DNA of 64,000 nucleotides from an uncultured Pelagibacteraceae bacterium (GTDB lineage: Bacteria > Pseudomonadota > Alphaproteobacteria > Pelagibacterales > Pelagibacteraceae). The stretch lies in the NCBI GenBank assembly GCA_902580895.1, contig CACHMJ010000001.1, positions 186,001 to 250,000 of the forward strand, written 5' to 3'. The notes below the pieces were generated by a model. It made no database searches and was not told where the DNA came from. It saw only the letters and a list, made by a program, of their open reading frames with translations. Shown one piece after another: positions 17,096 through 24,654 of the stretch. The position numbers were made by a program, and so were the translations under genes. Within the stretch, counting starts at the first letter, position 1. Each line of letters starts with the position of its first letter.

Positions 17096-17484
17096 GTAAA
17101 TATCTAGCTAAAATTATTGCAAATGATCAAGAAGGATTACAAATGATTTCAGCATGCGTTTCAGGCTCAAAAACAAACGTTGAAAATATTAAATATTTGG
17201 CTTCAAGCAAAGTTTTTTTAATATCCATAGAGAGAAATAAAATTGAATCTGATCAAACGAACAAGAAAATAAACAGTGTTTGCAGATTTGATTTTGTTGA
17301 AAAGGTTAAATCTAAAAACATTGATCAAACAAATAAAGAGGAAATATTAAATTTAATAGGCATCGATTATTTGAAAAACAAAGATGATTATGAAATAAAT
17401 TTAATTTTTGATAAAAATAGTCACATTGTTTTGACTACAGAAACAATTGAAGTAAGGTTAGAAGATCAAAATGAGATTAAATAA
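17092..17484 (+). CDS. DUF2948 family protein
   Basis: 130 aa with a GTG start overlapping the murA stop by 4 bases. The pattern 'IIANDQEGLQMISACVSGSK', then 'CRFDFVEKVKS' and the closing 'LIFDKNSHIVLTTETIEVRLED' matches the alphaproteobacterial DUF2948 family, usually found between murA and hisD, as here. There is no known function; the position suggests only co-expression. hisD starts 2 bases after its stop. Confidence 0.85.
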   Translation: MSKYLAKIIANDQEGLQMISACVSGSKTNVENIKYLASSKVFLISIERNKIESDQTNKKINSVCRFDFVEKVKSKNIDQTNKEEILNLIGIDYLKNKDDYEINLIFDKNSHIVLTTETIEVRLEDQNEIK

Positions 17485-17486
17485 AT

Positions 17487-18770
17487 ATGAAAATATTAAA
17501 TATTAAATTAAGAAACTTCTATAAAAAATTAGATGATTTATTGTTAAAAAGGAAAACCAAAGTTCAAACAAGCTCTTTGCCTATCATAAAAATAATCAAT
17601 GATGTAAAAAAAAATGGTGATAGAGCACTATTAAAGTATGAGAAAAAATATAATCAAAACAAAATAATAAAACCTAGTTTAAGTCAAATTAAACGATCAA
17701 TTAAGTCTTTAGATCCCAAAGTAAAAAAAGCTATCGATCTTGCTTATTCAAGAATCTACAAATTTCACTCATTGCAAAAATTTAAAAATATTTCTTACAC
17801 AGATAAATTTAAAAATAAACTTGAATACAAGTATTTACCAATTGAGTCAGTTGCAATTTATGTGCCTGGATCATCCGCATCTTATCCTTCAAGTGTTTTA
17901 ATGAATGCTATCCCTGCGATAGTTGCGGGAGTAAAAAGAATAATTATGATTAATCCTGGATATAAAGGAAAACAAAACGCTGCCGTATTGTATGCAGCTA
18001 AAAAATGTAAAATTAAAGAAATATATTCTATTGGTGGTCCCTCAGCGATTGCAGCAGTCGCTTATGGGACAAAAAAAATTCTTAGAGTGAATAAAATTGT
18101 GGGTCCTGGTAATAAGTTTGTAGCAGCTGCCAAAAAAGAAGTTTTTGGAGATGTTGGTGTTGAGGGAATGATAGCTGGACCATCAGAAGTAACCGTTGTT
18201 GGTGATAGATTTTCAAATCCATGTTGGATAGCAAGCGATCTTATTGGTCAAGCAGAACATGATGAACTCGCTCAATGTATTTTAATTTCTAAAAGTAGAG
18301 ACTTAATAATTCAAACTAGACACGAAATCTCTAAACAATTAAAAAAAATTCCAAGAACAGCTATTGCAAGAAAAAGTTTAGCAAATAATGGAATTTTAAT
18401 TCAAGTAAACTCAGATAAACAAATAATTGATATTGTGAATAAAATTGCTCCAGAGCATTTAGAATTAAATATAAAAAATTACAAATCTTTTATTTCAAGA
18501 ATTAAAAATGCTGGTTCTATTTGTTTAGGAAAATATGCTGTGATGGCAATGACTGATTATAATGCTGGTTCAAACCATATATTACCAACTAATGGCTCTG
18601 CTAAATTTTCAAGCGGTATAAGTGTTAATGAATTTTGCAAAAGAATTTCATATATAAGCTTATCAAAAAAGGGTATTGAAAAGCTTGGACCATCAGTTAT
18701 AACTCTTGCAAACTATGAAGGGTTGGCTGGGCACGCTGAATCTGTAAAAAAACGAATTAGGAGAAAATAA
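17487..18770 (+). CDS. hisD: Histidinol dehydrogenase
   Basis: 427 aa. Last two oxidations of histidine synthesis (histidinol to histidine, NAD, zinc). Visible are '[20 protein letters not shown]', '[33 protein letters not shown]', '[10 protein letters not shown]' with the zinc-site Gln/His, 'APEHLEL', and '[16 protein letters not shown]'. Normal length. The other his genes in the window (hisZ, hisG) lie 5 kb downstream in a separate unit. Confidence 0.97.
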   Translation: MKILNIKLRNFYKKLDDLLLKRKTKVQTSSLPIIKIINDVKKNGDRALLKYEKKYNQNKIIKPSLSQIKRSIKSLDPKVKKAIDLAYSRIYKFHSLQKFKNISYTDKFKNKLEYKYLPIESVAIYVPGSSASYPSSVLMNAIPAIVAGVKRIIMINPGYKGKQNAAVLYAAKKCKIKEIYSIGGPSAIAAVAYGTKKILRVNKIVGPGNKFVAAAKKEVFGDVGVEGMIAGPSEVTVVGDRFSNPCWIASDLIGQAEHDELAQCILISKSRDLIIQTRHEISKQLKKIPRTAIARKSLANNGILIQVNSDKQIIDIVNKIAPEHLELNIKNYKSFISRIKNAGSICLGKYAVMAMTDYNAGSNHILPTNGSAKFSSGISVNEFCKRISYISLSKKGIEKLGPSVITLANYEGLAGHAESVKKRIRRK

Positions 18771-18772
18771 AT

Positions 18773-18988
18773 TTGTCAAAACAAGATTTACTTGAATTTA
18801 AAGGTAAAGTAACTGACTTGTTACCTAATGCTATGTTTAGAGTTCAACTGGAAAATGGTCATGTAGTGACAGCACATACTGCAGGTAAGTTAAGAAAAAA
18901 TAGAATTCGAGTATTACAAGGTGATAATGTGACTGTGGAAATGACACCTTATGACCTTACTAAAGGCAGAATTATCTTTAGAGGTTAA
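18773..18988 (+). CDS. infA: Translation initiation factor IF-1
   Basis: 71 aa S1/OB-fold protein: '[61 protein letters not shown]' is the near-universal IF-1 sequence. It begins with TTG rather than ATG, 2 bases after the hisD stop. tRNA-Phe begins 5 bases after its stop, so the tRNA may be processed from the infA transcript. Confidence 0.97.
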   Translation: MSKQDLLEFKGKVTDLLPNAMFRVQLENGHVVTAHTAGKLRKNRIRVLQGDNVTVEMTPYDLTKGRIIFRG

Positions 18989-18993
18989 TTTTT

Positions 18994-19068
18994 GCCTCGG
19001 TAGCTCAGGAGTAGAGCAGAGCCCTGAAAAGGCTTGTGTCGGAGGTGCGAATCCTTCCCGAGGCACCA
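18994..19068 (+). tRNA. tRNA-Phe (anticodon GAA)
   Basis: 75 bases including encoded CCA. Acceptor GCCTCGG/CCGAGGC, discriminator A, D-stem GCTC/GAGC, anticodon stem GAGCC/GGCTT (one G-T pair), loop CTGAAAA with anticodon GAA. T-stem GGAGG/CCTTC with one G-T pair. The T-loop is TGCGAAT: T55 is replaced by G, so the usual pseudouridine 55 is not possible. It lies immediately downstream of infA without an obvious separate promoter. Confidence 0.93.
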
Positions 19069-19143
19069 CCAAAACAACTTGAAATTAATATACAAAGAAA
19101 TTAACTTCTATCTTAAATAAATAACAAAAGGACTAGTAAAAAG

Positions 19144-19356
19144 ATGAGTACAATTCAAGGAAAAGTAAAATGGTTTAATGGTAAAAAAGGCTATGGTTTC
19201 ATAGAAAGAGACGATAAAGAAAAAGATGCCTTTGTTCACGCCAGTGCAGTAAAAGCTGCAGGTATGAGATTTCTTAATGAAGGGGACAAACTAGAATTTA
19301 CATTAGAGGATGGACCAAAAGGACCCTCTGCAGTTAATTTAAAAAAATTAGATTGA
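19144..19356 (+). CDS. Cold-shock family protein
   Basis: 70-aa CspA-type OB-fold nucleic-acid chaperone. RNP1 is 'KGYGFIER' and RNP2 'DAFVHASAV', preceded by '[10 protein letters not shown]' and followed by '[16 protein letters not shown]'. A good RBS ('AAAGGACT') lies upstream of ATG 19144. The 75-base leader after tRNA-Phe and the hairpin downstream suggest a monocistronic or tRNA-linked short transcript. Which csp paralogue it is cannot be told. Confidence 0.95.
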   Translation: MSTIQGKVKWFNGKKGYGFIERDDKEKDAFVHASAVKAAGMRFLNEGDKLEFTLEDGPKGPSAVNLKKLD

Positions 19357-19373
19357 TATTTAAAAATTTAATA

Positions 19374-19403
19374 AGGGCGTTTTCATCAGACTGAGAACGT
19401 CCT
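19374..19403 (+). terminator. Hairpin after the cold-shock gene, possible terminator
   Basis: An 11-bp stem, AGGGCGTTTTC (19374-19384) with GAGAACGTCCT (19393-19403), containing two G-T pairs and an 8-base loop. The stem is unusually G+C-rich for this genome. A T-run follows only after about 20 bases (19432-19439), so it is not a textbook intrinsic terminator; it could also stabilise the csp mRNA 3' end or be part of a small RNA. Confidence 0.5.
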
Positions 19404-19484
19404 AAAAAGGTTAAAAATTAATTTTTTTTCTGCGCACATATGATGTTAACATAAATTAATTTTAACAATGTCTAAAAAACTTAT

Positions 19485-20195
19485 ATGCATTCATCTGCCT
19501 TACTTAATTTAGATAAATTTTTCTCTATTTATTTAAAAAATTTTGATAATCCAAAAATACTTGATTTTGGCAGTCAATCTTTATCAGATCATATTGGATC
19601 AAAAGTTTTGTTAGATAAAATGAATATAAGTTATGAGTATACTGGAGTGGATATTGAAAAAGGGAATAATGTAGATATTGTTTTAGGAGATCCTTATTCA
19701 TTTAAAGAGATTCCGGACTCAGCTTATGATGTAATAATAAGTACATCAGTTTTTGAGCATGTTGAGTTTTTCTGGCTAACATATTTAGAGATACTTAGAA
19801 TTTTAAAACCTAATGGAATTTTTTATTTTAATGTGCCCTCAAACGGTGATTTTCATAGGTGGCCAAAAGATTGTTGGAGGTTTTATCCAGATAGTGGAAA
19901 TGCTTTAATCAACTGGGCTAAAAAAAATAATTTTAATCCTATTCTATTAGAATCTTATGTATCAAAACAATATCTTGAGTGTGGTTGGAATGACTATGTT
20001 TCAGTAACTTTAAAAGATAAAAAATATTTAGATAATTATAATGATAGAATTATTTATAATTATAAAAAGTTTCTTAATGGAATTGATCACAATCAAAAAC
20101 TCTATAACTTTTCAAATAAGTCAGAGGATCATAAGAATTGGGGATTTCGTATGTGGTATAGAATAAGAAAAAAAATTGATAAAATAAAGAAGTGA
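19485..20195 (+). CDS. SAM-dependent methyltransferase (class I)
   Basis: 236 aa. Rossmann methyltransferase pattern: motif I 'ILDFGSQS' (degenerate), motif II acidic 'YTGVDIE', 'DIVLGDPY', and 'YDVIISTSVFEHVE' with post-motif 'ILRILKPNGIFYFNVPS'. The later 'HRWPKDCWRFYPDSG' is a segment I associate with methyltransferases in polysaccharide/glycan clusters. It ends in a GTGA overlap with a DUF4422-like gene, suggesting the pair modifies a surface sugar chain. Acceptor unknown. Confidence 0.8.
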   Translation: MHSSALLNLDKFFSIYLKNFDNPKILDFGSQSLSDHIGSKVLLDKMNISYEYTGVDIEKGNNVDIVLGDPYSFKEIPDSAYDVIISTSVFEHVEFFWLTYLEILRILKPNGIFYFNVPSNGDFHRWPKDCWRFYPDSGNALINWAKKNNFNPILLESYVSKQYLECGWNDYVSVTLKDKKYLDNYNDRIIYNYKKFLNGIDHNQKLYNFSNKSEDHKNWGFRMWYRIRKKIDKIKK

Positions 20196-21001
20196 ATAAC
20201 TTAGAAATATTTTGCATTTGTATTCACGATAAACTTTTAGATAAGATCAAGAAATTAAATTATACTCCTGTAGGTCTAGGATCAGATATTTTTTCTAGTG
20301 AATGGATTAGAGATAATAGTGGAATTAATATTACCTCTAAAAATAAGTTTTATGGTGAATTAACATTTCATTATTGGCTTTGGAAAAATAAGCTAAAAAG
20401 TATTCAAAAGGACAAGTGGATTGGTTTTTGTGGATATAGAAGATTTTGGAAAAACGAATTTGATAACTCTGATACATCCCTAGATATTAGTCAAAAAATT
20501 TTAAAAAGAATTCCCTCCAGTTGGAATAAGTATGATGTAATTCTTGGTGAACATATCTACTTAAATCAAATACCTTTGATTAAAATACTTAAATATGGAA
20601 AACTTGCGTTTCTGCGAAATCCTGGAGCAATCTTAAATAAAGGCAGAAATATAAGATTTCAATTTGATATGTTTCATGGAAATGGCGTTTTAGATAAAGC
20701 TATAGAGCTATTGGGTCAAAGCGATAGAGAGGATTTTAAACTTTATGTAAAAAAAAATATTTCATTCAATTATGGCAATATGTTTATATGTAAATCTAAA
20801 GAACTAATGATTAGGTACTATGAAACTTTGTTTCCATGGTTAGAAAAATGTGAAAATTTTCTAGGTTTTGAATTAAAAGGATATGAAGCAAGAACCTACG
20901 GTTTTTTAGCAGAAAGATTTATGGCCTACTGGTTTAATAAAAATTCAAAAGTACACGAGATTCCAGTTATATTTCACGACCTAAATAAAGAAGAACCATA
21001 G
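20192..21001 (+). CDS. DUF4422-like putative glycosyltransferase
   Basis: 269 aa with a GTG start overlapping the methyltransferase stop. The pattern 'FYGELTFHYWLWKNKL', 'WIGFCGYRRFW', 'YDVILGEHIYL', 'FNYGNMFICKSKELMIRYYETLFPWL', and 'YEARTYGFLAERFMAYWF' follows the conserved block order of DUF4422 proteins (usually 'IGFCHYRRYF ... NMFIMKKE ... GFLAERL'), which are regarded as glycosyltransferases of surface-polysaccharide clusters. The canonical His of FCHYRR is Gly here. No membrane segments, so likely cytoplasmic. Donor and acceptor unknown. Confidence 0.72.
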   Translation: MNNLEIFCICIHDKLLDKIKKLNYTPVGLGSDIFSSEWIRDNSGINITSKNKFYGELTFHYWLWKNKLKSIQKDKWIGFCGYRRFWKNEFDNSDTSLDISQKILKRIPSSWNKYDVILGEHIYLNQIPLIKILKYGKLAFLRNPGAILNKGRNIRFQFDMFHGNGVLDKAIELLGQSDREDFKLYVKKNISFNYGNMFICKSKELMIRYYETLFPWLEKCENFLGFELKGYEARTYGFLAERFMAYWFNKNSKVHEIPVIFHDLNKEEP

Positions 21002-21028
21002 TTGGAAAAAAGATGTTTCTTTTAAGGG

Positions 21029-21056
21029 TTGAATAATTTCAATTTTTGTCTAAAAA
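21029..21056 (+). promoter_or_regulatory. Possible promoter of the His-rich leader ORF
   Basis: TTGAAT (21029-21034) and TAAAAA (21051-21056) with 16-base spacing. Transcription would start close to the ATG at 21064, giving a leaderless or nearly leaderless mRNA. A weak match in A+T-rich DNA; listed because it lines up with the small ORF. Confidence 0.3.
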
Positions 21057-21063
21057 GCTGTTC

Positions 21064-21165
21064 ATGAATAAAAATGAGACTTATTACAAATTAAACTCAA
21101 GTACTCTTAGACTTGTTCTTAGAGGAACTAATAGAGGTGTGCACGCTCATTTCCATGCTGGCTAA
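21064..21165 (+). CDS. Putative 33-aa His-rich leader peptide upstream of tRNA-His/hisS
   Basis: A 33-codon frame ending in GVHAHFHAG, with three His codons within the last seven residues. Its stop lies inside the loop of a perfect 8-bp hairpin (arms 21155-21162 and 21167-21174, loop TAAA, one G-T pair). An upstream imperfect hairpin spans 21100-21129. The arrangement recalls a histidine attenuator, and tRNA-His, hisS, hisZ and hisG follow. Against this, there is no T-run after the hairpin and no clear RBS. It could also be a chance frame. Confidence 0.35.
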   Translation: MNKNETYYKLNSSTLRLVLRGTNRGVHAHFHAG

Positions 21166-21174
21166 AGCTAGCAT
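21155..21174 (+). terminator. Strong hairpin at the end of the leader ORF
   Basis: ATGCTGGC and GCTAGCAT pair over 8 bp (one G-T) around a TAAA tetraloop that contains the ORF stop codon. It is followed by 'TTAATC' rather than a T-run, so termination is uncertain; it may instead be an attenuator element or the 3' end of the DUF4422 mRNA. Confidence 0.4.
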
Positions 21175-21219
21175 TTAATCATTACATTATAATTTTAAAT
21201 CCACATAAAATAATATAAA

Positions 21220-21225
21220 TATAAT
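21220..21225 (+). promoter_or_regulatory. Putative -10 element of tRNA-His
   Basis: A perfect TATAAT ends 9 bases before the first base of tRNA-His, the right distance for a tRNA promoter with a start site at about 21232. No convincing -35 is seen 17 bases upstream. Confidence 0.45.
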
Positions 21226-21234
21226 TAAGGATAG

Positions 21235-21308
21235 GCGCCCTTAGCATATGGGTAATGTTCCTGGTTGTGGTCCAGGCTAAAGTAGTTCGAGTCTACTAGG
21301 GCGTACCA
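21235..21308 (+). tRNA. tRNA-His (anticodon GTG)
   Basis: 74 bases with encoded CCA. Acceptor GCGCCCT/AGGGCGT (G1-T72 wobble), D-stem GCAT/ATGT, anticodon stem CCTGG/CCAGG, loop TTGTGGT with anticodon GTG. T-stem AGTAG/CTACT, loop TTCGAGT (canonical). The discriminator is A73, not the near-universal C73, so the standard G-1:C73 identity pair cannot form; a clade of alphaproteobacteria is known for this loss. It lies 5 bases upstream of hisS, the enzyme that charges it. Confidence 0.93.
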
Positions 21309-21313
21309 AACAA

Positions 21314-22780
21314 ATGAAAAAAGATAAAAAACTAAATCCAGAGCTTGCTTTAGGATTTACAGATAGAAAAGGTGATGAATTATTAGTTAAAGATCGTTTA
21401 ATTGAAATCATCAAAAAAAATTTTCAACTTTACGGATTCGAGCCTTTAGAGACACCAGGATTTGAGCTTTCAGAGAATATTGGTAAATTTTTACCAGATG
21501 AGGATAGACCAATGTCTGGAGTTTTTGGTTTTAAAGATAAAAGCCAATGGTTATCATTAAGATATGATTTAACAGCCCCGCTTGCACGTTATGTATCAAG
21601 GAACTACAGAGATCTTTCAAGACCTTTTAAAAGATACCAAATAGGAACTGTTTGGAGAAATGAAAAACCAGGCCCTGGAAGATATAGGGAATTTACACAA
21701 ATTGATGCAGATATTGTTGGAACAAAAAATATTTATGCAGATGCTGAGCTATGCATGTTGATGGCAGATACCTTAATTAAATGTGGTTTAGAAAAAGATA
21801 GGTTTATAATCAAGATTAATAATAGAAAAATATTTCAAGGAATTCTTGAATTTTTTGAAATAAAAGATCCAAAGCAAAGTTTAACTATACTTAGATCAAT
21901 TGATAAATTTCAAACTGTTGGAAAAAAAGGGGTATTAGAACTTTTAACAAAAGGAAGATTAGATAAATCTGGTGATTTCACTAAAGGGGCAAATTTAAAA
22001 AAAGAGATAGCCGAAGAGATTTTTGAATTATTATCTGCTGACTCAATTATAAGAGATAAAAAAACTGGCGTATGTAGACTATCAGCAGGTGACTCATTAT
22101 TTAAAATTGAGAACGATACTTATTTAGAGGGATTAAAAGAAGTTGATACTATTTTAAATTATATGGGTGAAAATAAAGAGGTAAATATAATGAGCACAGA
22201 TTTATCATTTAAGCAAGATATGATTAACTTTCAAATGGATCTGTCCGTTGTAAGAGGTCTAGAATATTATACTGGCACAGTAATGGAGGCAGAGACAACT
22301 GATACTTCATTTTGGAAATCATCAAGAGACGCAAATGCATTTAAAAAAATAAAATTGAATTCACTTTCTGGTGGGGGCAGATATGACAAACTTGTATCAA
22401 GGTTTTTAAATGATGACTATCCATCTGTGGGAATATCTATTGGTCTAGATAGAATTTTAATGCTTTTAAAAGATAAATATAAAGATCAAACATTAAAAAA
22501 TCCTATAATAATTTGTGTTTTCGACAAAAAGTATTTTTCAAAATACAATGAAATTTTACAGACACTAAGATCAGCAAATATCAATTCTGAAATTTATATT
22601 GGAGACGGAAATCTAAAATCTCAAATGAAATACGCAGATAAAAGAAATGCTCCAGCTGTAATTTTTTGTGGTGACAATGAAATTAAATCTGGAAAAATTA
22701 CGTTAAAAAACTTGAAGTCTGGAGATGAAATTTCTTTAGAATTAAAAAATCTTACTAATGAAATCAAAAAAATTATCTAA
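21314..22780 (+). CDS. hisS: Histidyl-tRNA synthetase
   Basis: 488 aa class II synthetase. Motif 2 is 'RPFKRYQIGTVWRNEKPGPGRYREFTQIDADIVG', then 'LSVVRGLEYYTGTVMEA' (the histidine A motif) and motif 3 'SVGISIGLDRILMLL'; the C-terminal anticodon-binding domain begins near residue 395. The motif 2 loop reads 'EKPGPGRYREF', the form I associate with alphaproteobacterial HisRS that recognises A73 tRNA-His. It follows tRNA-His by 5 bases and overlaps hisZ by 23. Confidence 0.96.
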   Translation: MKKDKKLNPELALGFTDRKGDELLVKDRLIEIIKKNFQLYGFEPLETPGFELSENIGKFLPDEDRPMSGVFGFKDKSQWLSLRYDLTAPLARYVSRNYRDLSRPFKRYQIGTVWRNEKPGPGRYREFTQIDADIVGTKNIYADAELCMLMADTLIKCGLEKDRFIIKINNRKIFQGILEFFEIKDPKQSLTILRSIDKFQTVGKKGVLELLTKGRLDKSGDFTKGANLKKEIAEEIFELLSADSIIRDKKTGVCRLSAGDSLFKIENDTYLEGLKEVDTILNYMGENKEVNIMSTDLSFKQDMINFQMDLSVVRGLEYYTGTVMEAETTDTSFWKSSRDANAFKKIKLNSLSGGGRYDKLVSRFLNDDYPSVGISIGLDRILMLLKDKYKDQTLKNPIIICVFDKKYFSKYNEILQTLRSANINSEIYIGDGNLKSQMKYADKRNAPAVIFCGDNEIKSGKITLKNLKSGDEISLELKNLTNEIKKII

Positions 22781-23819
22781 TAAAATCCTTAAAACTATTA
22801 AGTCTAGAGGATTTAAGTTTGTTGAATTACCTCCCGTAATAGAGGCTAGCCATATTCTTCAAAGATCAGGCGAAAATTTTAGAAAATATTTGTTCTCTTT
22901 CAACAATTCTGAAGGTAAAGAATTTGCTTTAAATCCTGATCTAAGTCTTTCAGCTATATTGCATTTCGCAAAAAAGGATGTCAACAAAAGAGAAAAAATT
23001 TTTTACTCAGGTAACGCTTTTAGAAAATCTTATAATAATAAAAAGACAGTTATTGACCAAATAGGAATAGAGATTTTTTCATCTAAAGATGAAAACAAAG
23101 ATGACAAGGAAATAATTGATACCTCAATAAAAATGTTGAAAACTTCAGGATTTAAAAAAGCAACAATAAAAATTGGTAATTTTAAATTATTCGAACTTTT
23201 AATTAGAAAACTTCCAGTCGTACCTAGATGGCAAAATCGTTTAATTAAATTTTATTGGAATGAGAAATATTTTTCAGAACTCTTAAAAAGACTAGAAAGT
23301 AATCTAGATATTGATCCTTTTGTAGTTTCTGCAGATCATAAAATTTATCTAAAAATGAAAAAAGATAATCCGAACAAGATGATTGCAGGTAGATCGTATA
23401 AAGAAATACTTTCAAGGTACGAAAATAAACTACAAAATCCAAGAATAACAAAAACTGGAAAATATAGTGCTAAAGTTATTAAAGAATTTCTAAAGATCAA
23501 AACATCTTTAAAAGATGCTCCAGATAAACTTAATAGATTTTTCAAAAAATATAATTTGAATATATTTGTTGGTAAAGATTTTTTTCCAATCACTAATTTT
23601 GGTCAAAAAAATCTCAAGTATGAATTTTCAGCCAGCAACGGTCGCGGTAAAGAAGTTGAGTATTACGACTCATTTAATTTTTCAATTGATGTAAAATTAA
23701 AAAATAAGACAAAGACTTATATTGCAGGGGGTCGCTACAACAATATGGCACAAAAAAATCTTGGCTTAAAAAGGATTCCTGCTGTAGGTGCTGCAATTAA
23801 TCTTGGAGTATATGAATAA
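22758..23819 (+). CDS. hisZ: ATP phosphoribosyltransferase regulatory subunit
   Basis: 353 aa HisRS-paralogue lacking tRNA synthetase function. It retains the class II catalytic-core fold, with 'GFKFVELPPVIEAS', 'FALNPDLSLSAILHFA', 'REKIFYSGNAFRKSY' in the place of motif 2, and 'GKEVEYYDSFNFSI...YIAGGRYNNMA' at the end. The anticodon-binding domain is absent. It forms a hetero-octamer with short-form HisG. The gene lies between and overlaps hisS (23 bases) and hisG (8 bases). Confidence 0.85.
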   Translation: MKSKKLSNKILKTIKSRGFKFVELPPVIEASHILQRSGENFRKYLFSFNNSEGKEFALNPDLSLSAILHFAKKDVNKREKIFYSGNAFRKSYNNKKTVIDQIGIEIFSSKDENKDDKEIIDTSIKMLKTSGFKKATIKIGNFKLFELLIRKLPVVPRWQNRLIKFYWNEKYFSELLKRLESNLDIDPFVVSADHKIYLKMKKDNPNKMIAGRSYKEILSRYENKLQNPRITKTGKYSAKVIKEFLKIKTSLKDAPDKLNRFFKKYNLNIFVGKDFFPITNFGQKNLKYEFSASNGRGKEVEYYDSFNFSIDVKLKNKTKTYIAGGRYNNMAQKNLGLKRIPAVGAAINLGVYE

Positions 23820-24501
23820 AGAAATAATTAATATAGGGTGTGTTTCCAAGGGAAGGCTGAAAATTCAATCCGAACAAATATTAAAAAAAAAGAAACTTAA
23901 AGTTTTTTTTGATAGAGGAGAGAGAGAACTAATCGGTAAAGTCAGAGGAAGAGATGATATTTCAGTATCATTTATGCACGCAAGAGAAATTTTAGAACAG
24001 TTATCTATTGGAAACTTAGATATTGGAATAAGTGGATTAGATCTTTTAAAAGAGTCTGAAATAAATATTCAAAAAAATATAAAATTAGAAAAAAAACTAA
24101 ATTTTGGTTTCGCAACCCTAGTTCTTGCTTGTAGGAATGAATTCATTGATTTGTTTACTACTCTAGACCTTGATGAGGTCGCAGAAGATTACAAAAAAAA
24201 GAATAAATCTTTATTAAAAATTGGAACAAAGTATCCAAATCTTACAAGAGAATTTCTTTATTCAAGAGGTGTCACCAACTTTACTATAGTTAAGTCACTC
24301 GGTAGTACAGAATTAATGTGTGCAATGAATACTGCGCAGCTTATATGTGATATCAGCAGCTCGGGGACTACAATTAAACAAAACAATCTTAGAATATTAA
24401 ATGATGGAGAAATATTAAAATCTCAAGCTTGTATATTTAGCTCAAAGAAAAGTAAGAAGAAAAAGGGGTTAAAAAGTTTAATAAGATTACTTACCAAGTA
24501 A
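23812..24501 (+). CDS. hisG: ATP phosphoribosyltransferase, short form
   Basis: 229 aa from the ATG at 23812; an upstream in-frame start at 23788 lies deeper in hisZ and is less likely. First step of histidine synthesis. Visible are 'INIGCVSKGRL', 'ISVSFMHAREILEQLSIGNLDIGISGLDLLKES', 'IGTKYPNLTREFL', and the PRPP-binding 'STELMCAMNTAQLICDISSSGTTIKQNNL'. It lacks the C-terminal regulatory ACT-like domain of long HisG, consistent with needing HisZ next door. Ends 15 bases into a convergent small ORF. Confidence 0.94.
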   Translation: MNKEIINIGCVSKGRLKIQSEQILKKKKLKVFFDRGERELIGKVRGRDDISVSFMHAREILEQLSIGNLDIGISGLDLLKESEINIQKNIKLEKKLNFGFATLVLACRNEFIDLFTTLDLDEVAEDYKKKNKSLLKIGTKYPNLTREFLYSRGVTNFTIVKSLGSTELMCAMNTAQLICDISSSGTTIKQNNLRILNDGEILKSQACIFSSKKSKKKKGLKSLIRLLTK

Positions 24502-24618
24502 TTTATCTTTAAAGTAAATAAGAATAATTTTTATAATATCCAAATTTCTGATAATTGCATAAAGTCCAACTATGATTCCTATTACTACAATTATTTTAAA
24601 GATAAATATTAAATCCAT
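24487..24618 (-). CDS. Small hydrophobic membrane protein
   Basis: A 43-aa minus-strand frame read directly: MDLIFIFKIIVVIGIIVGLY... then a short loop and 'IIKIILIYFKDKLLGK'. Residues 3-23 are a strong membrane helix and residues 27-36 a second hydrophobic patch. It starts 36 bases downstream of the methyltransferase stop on the same strand and its end overlaps hisG by 15 bases. No family is recognised. It may predate the defence cassette as a neighbour of hisG, or be the cassette's last gene. Confidence 0.5.
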   Translation of the reverse strand: MDLIFIFKIIVVIGIIVGLYAIIRNLDIIKIILIYFKDKLLGK

Positions 24619-24654
24619 ATTATTTAATCTATCAAGAATTATCAAAATCAGAAC

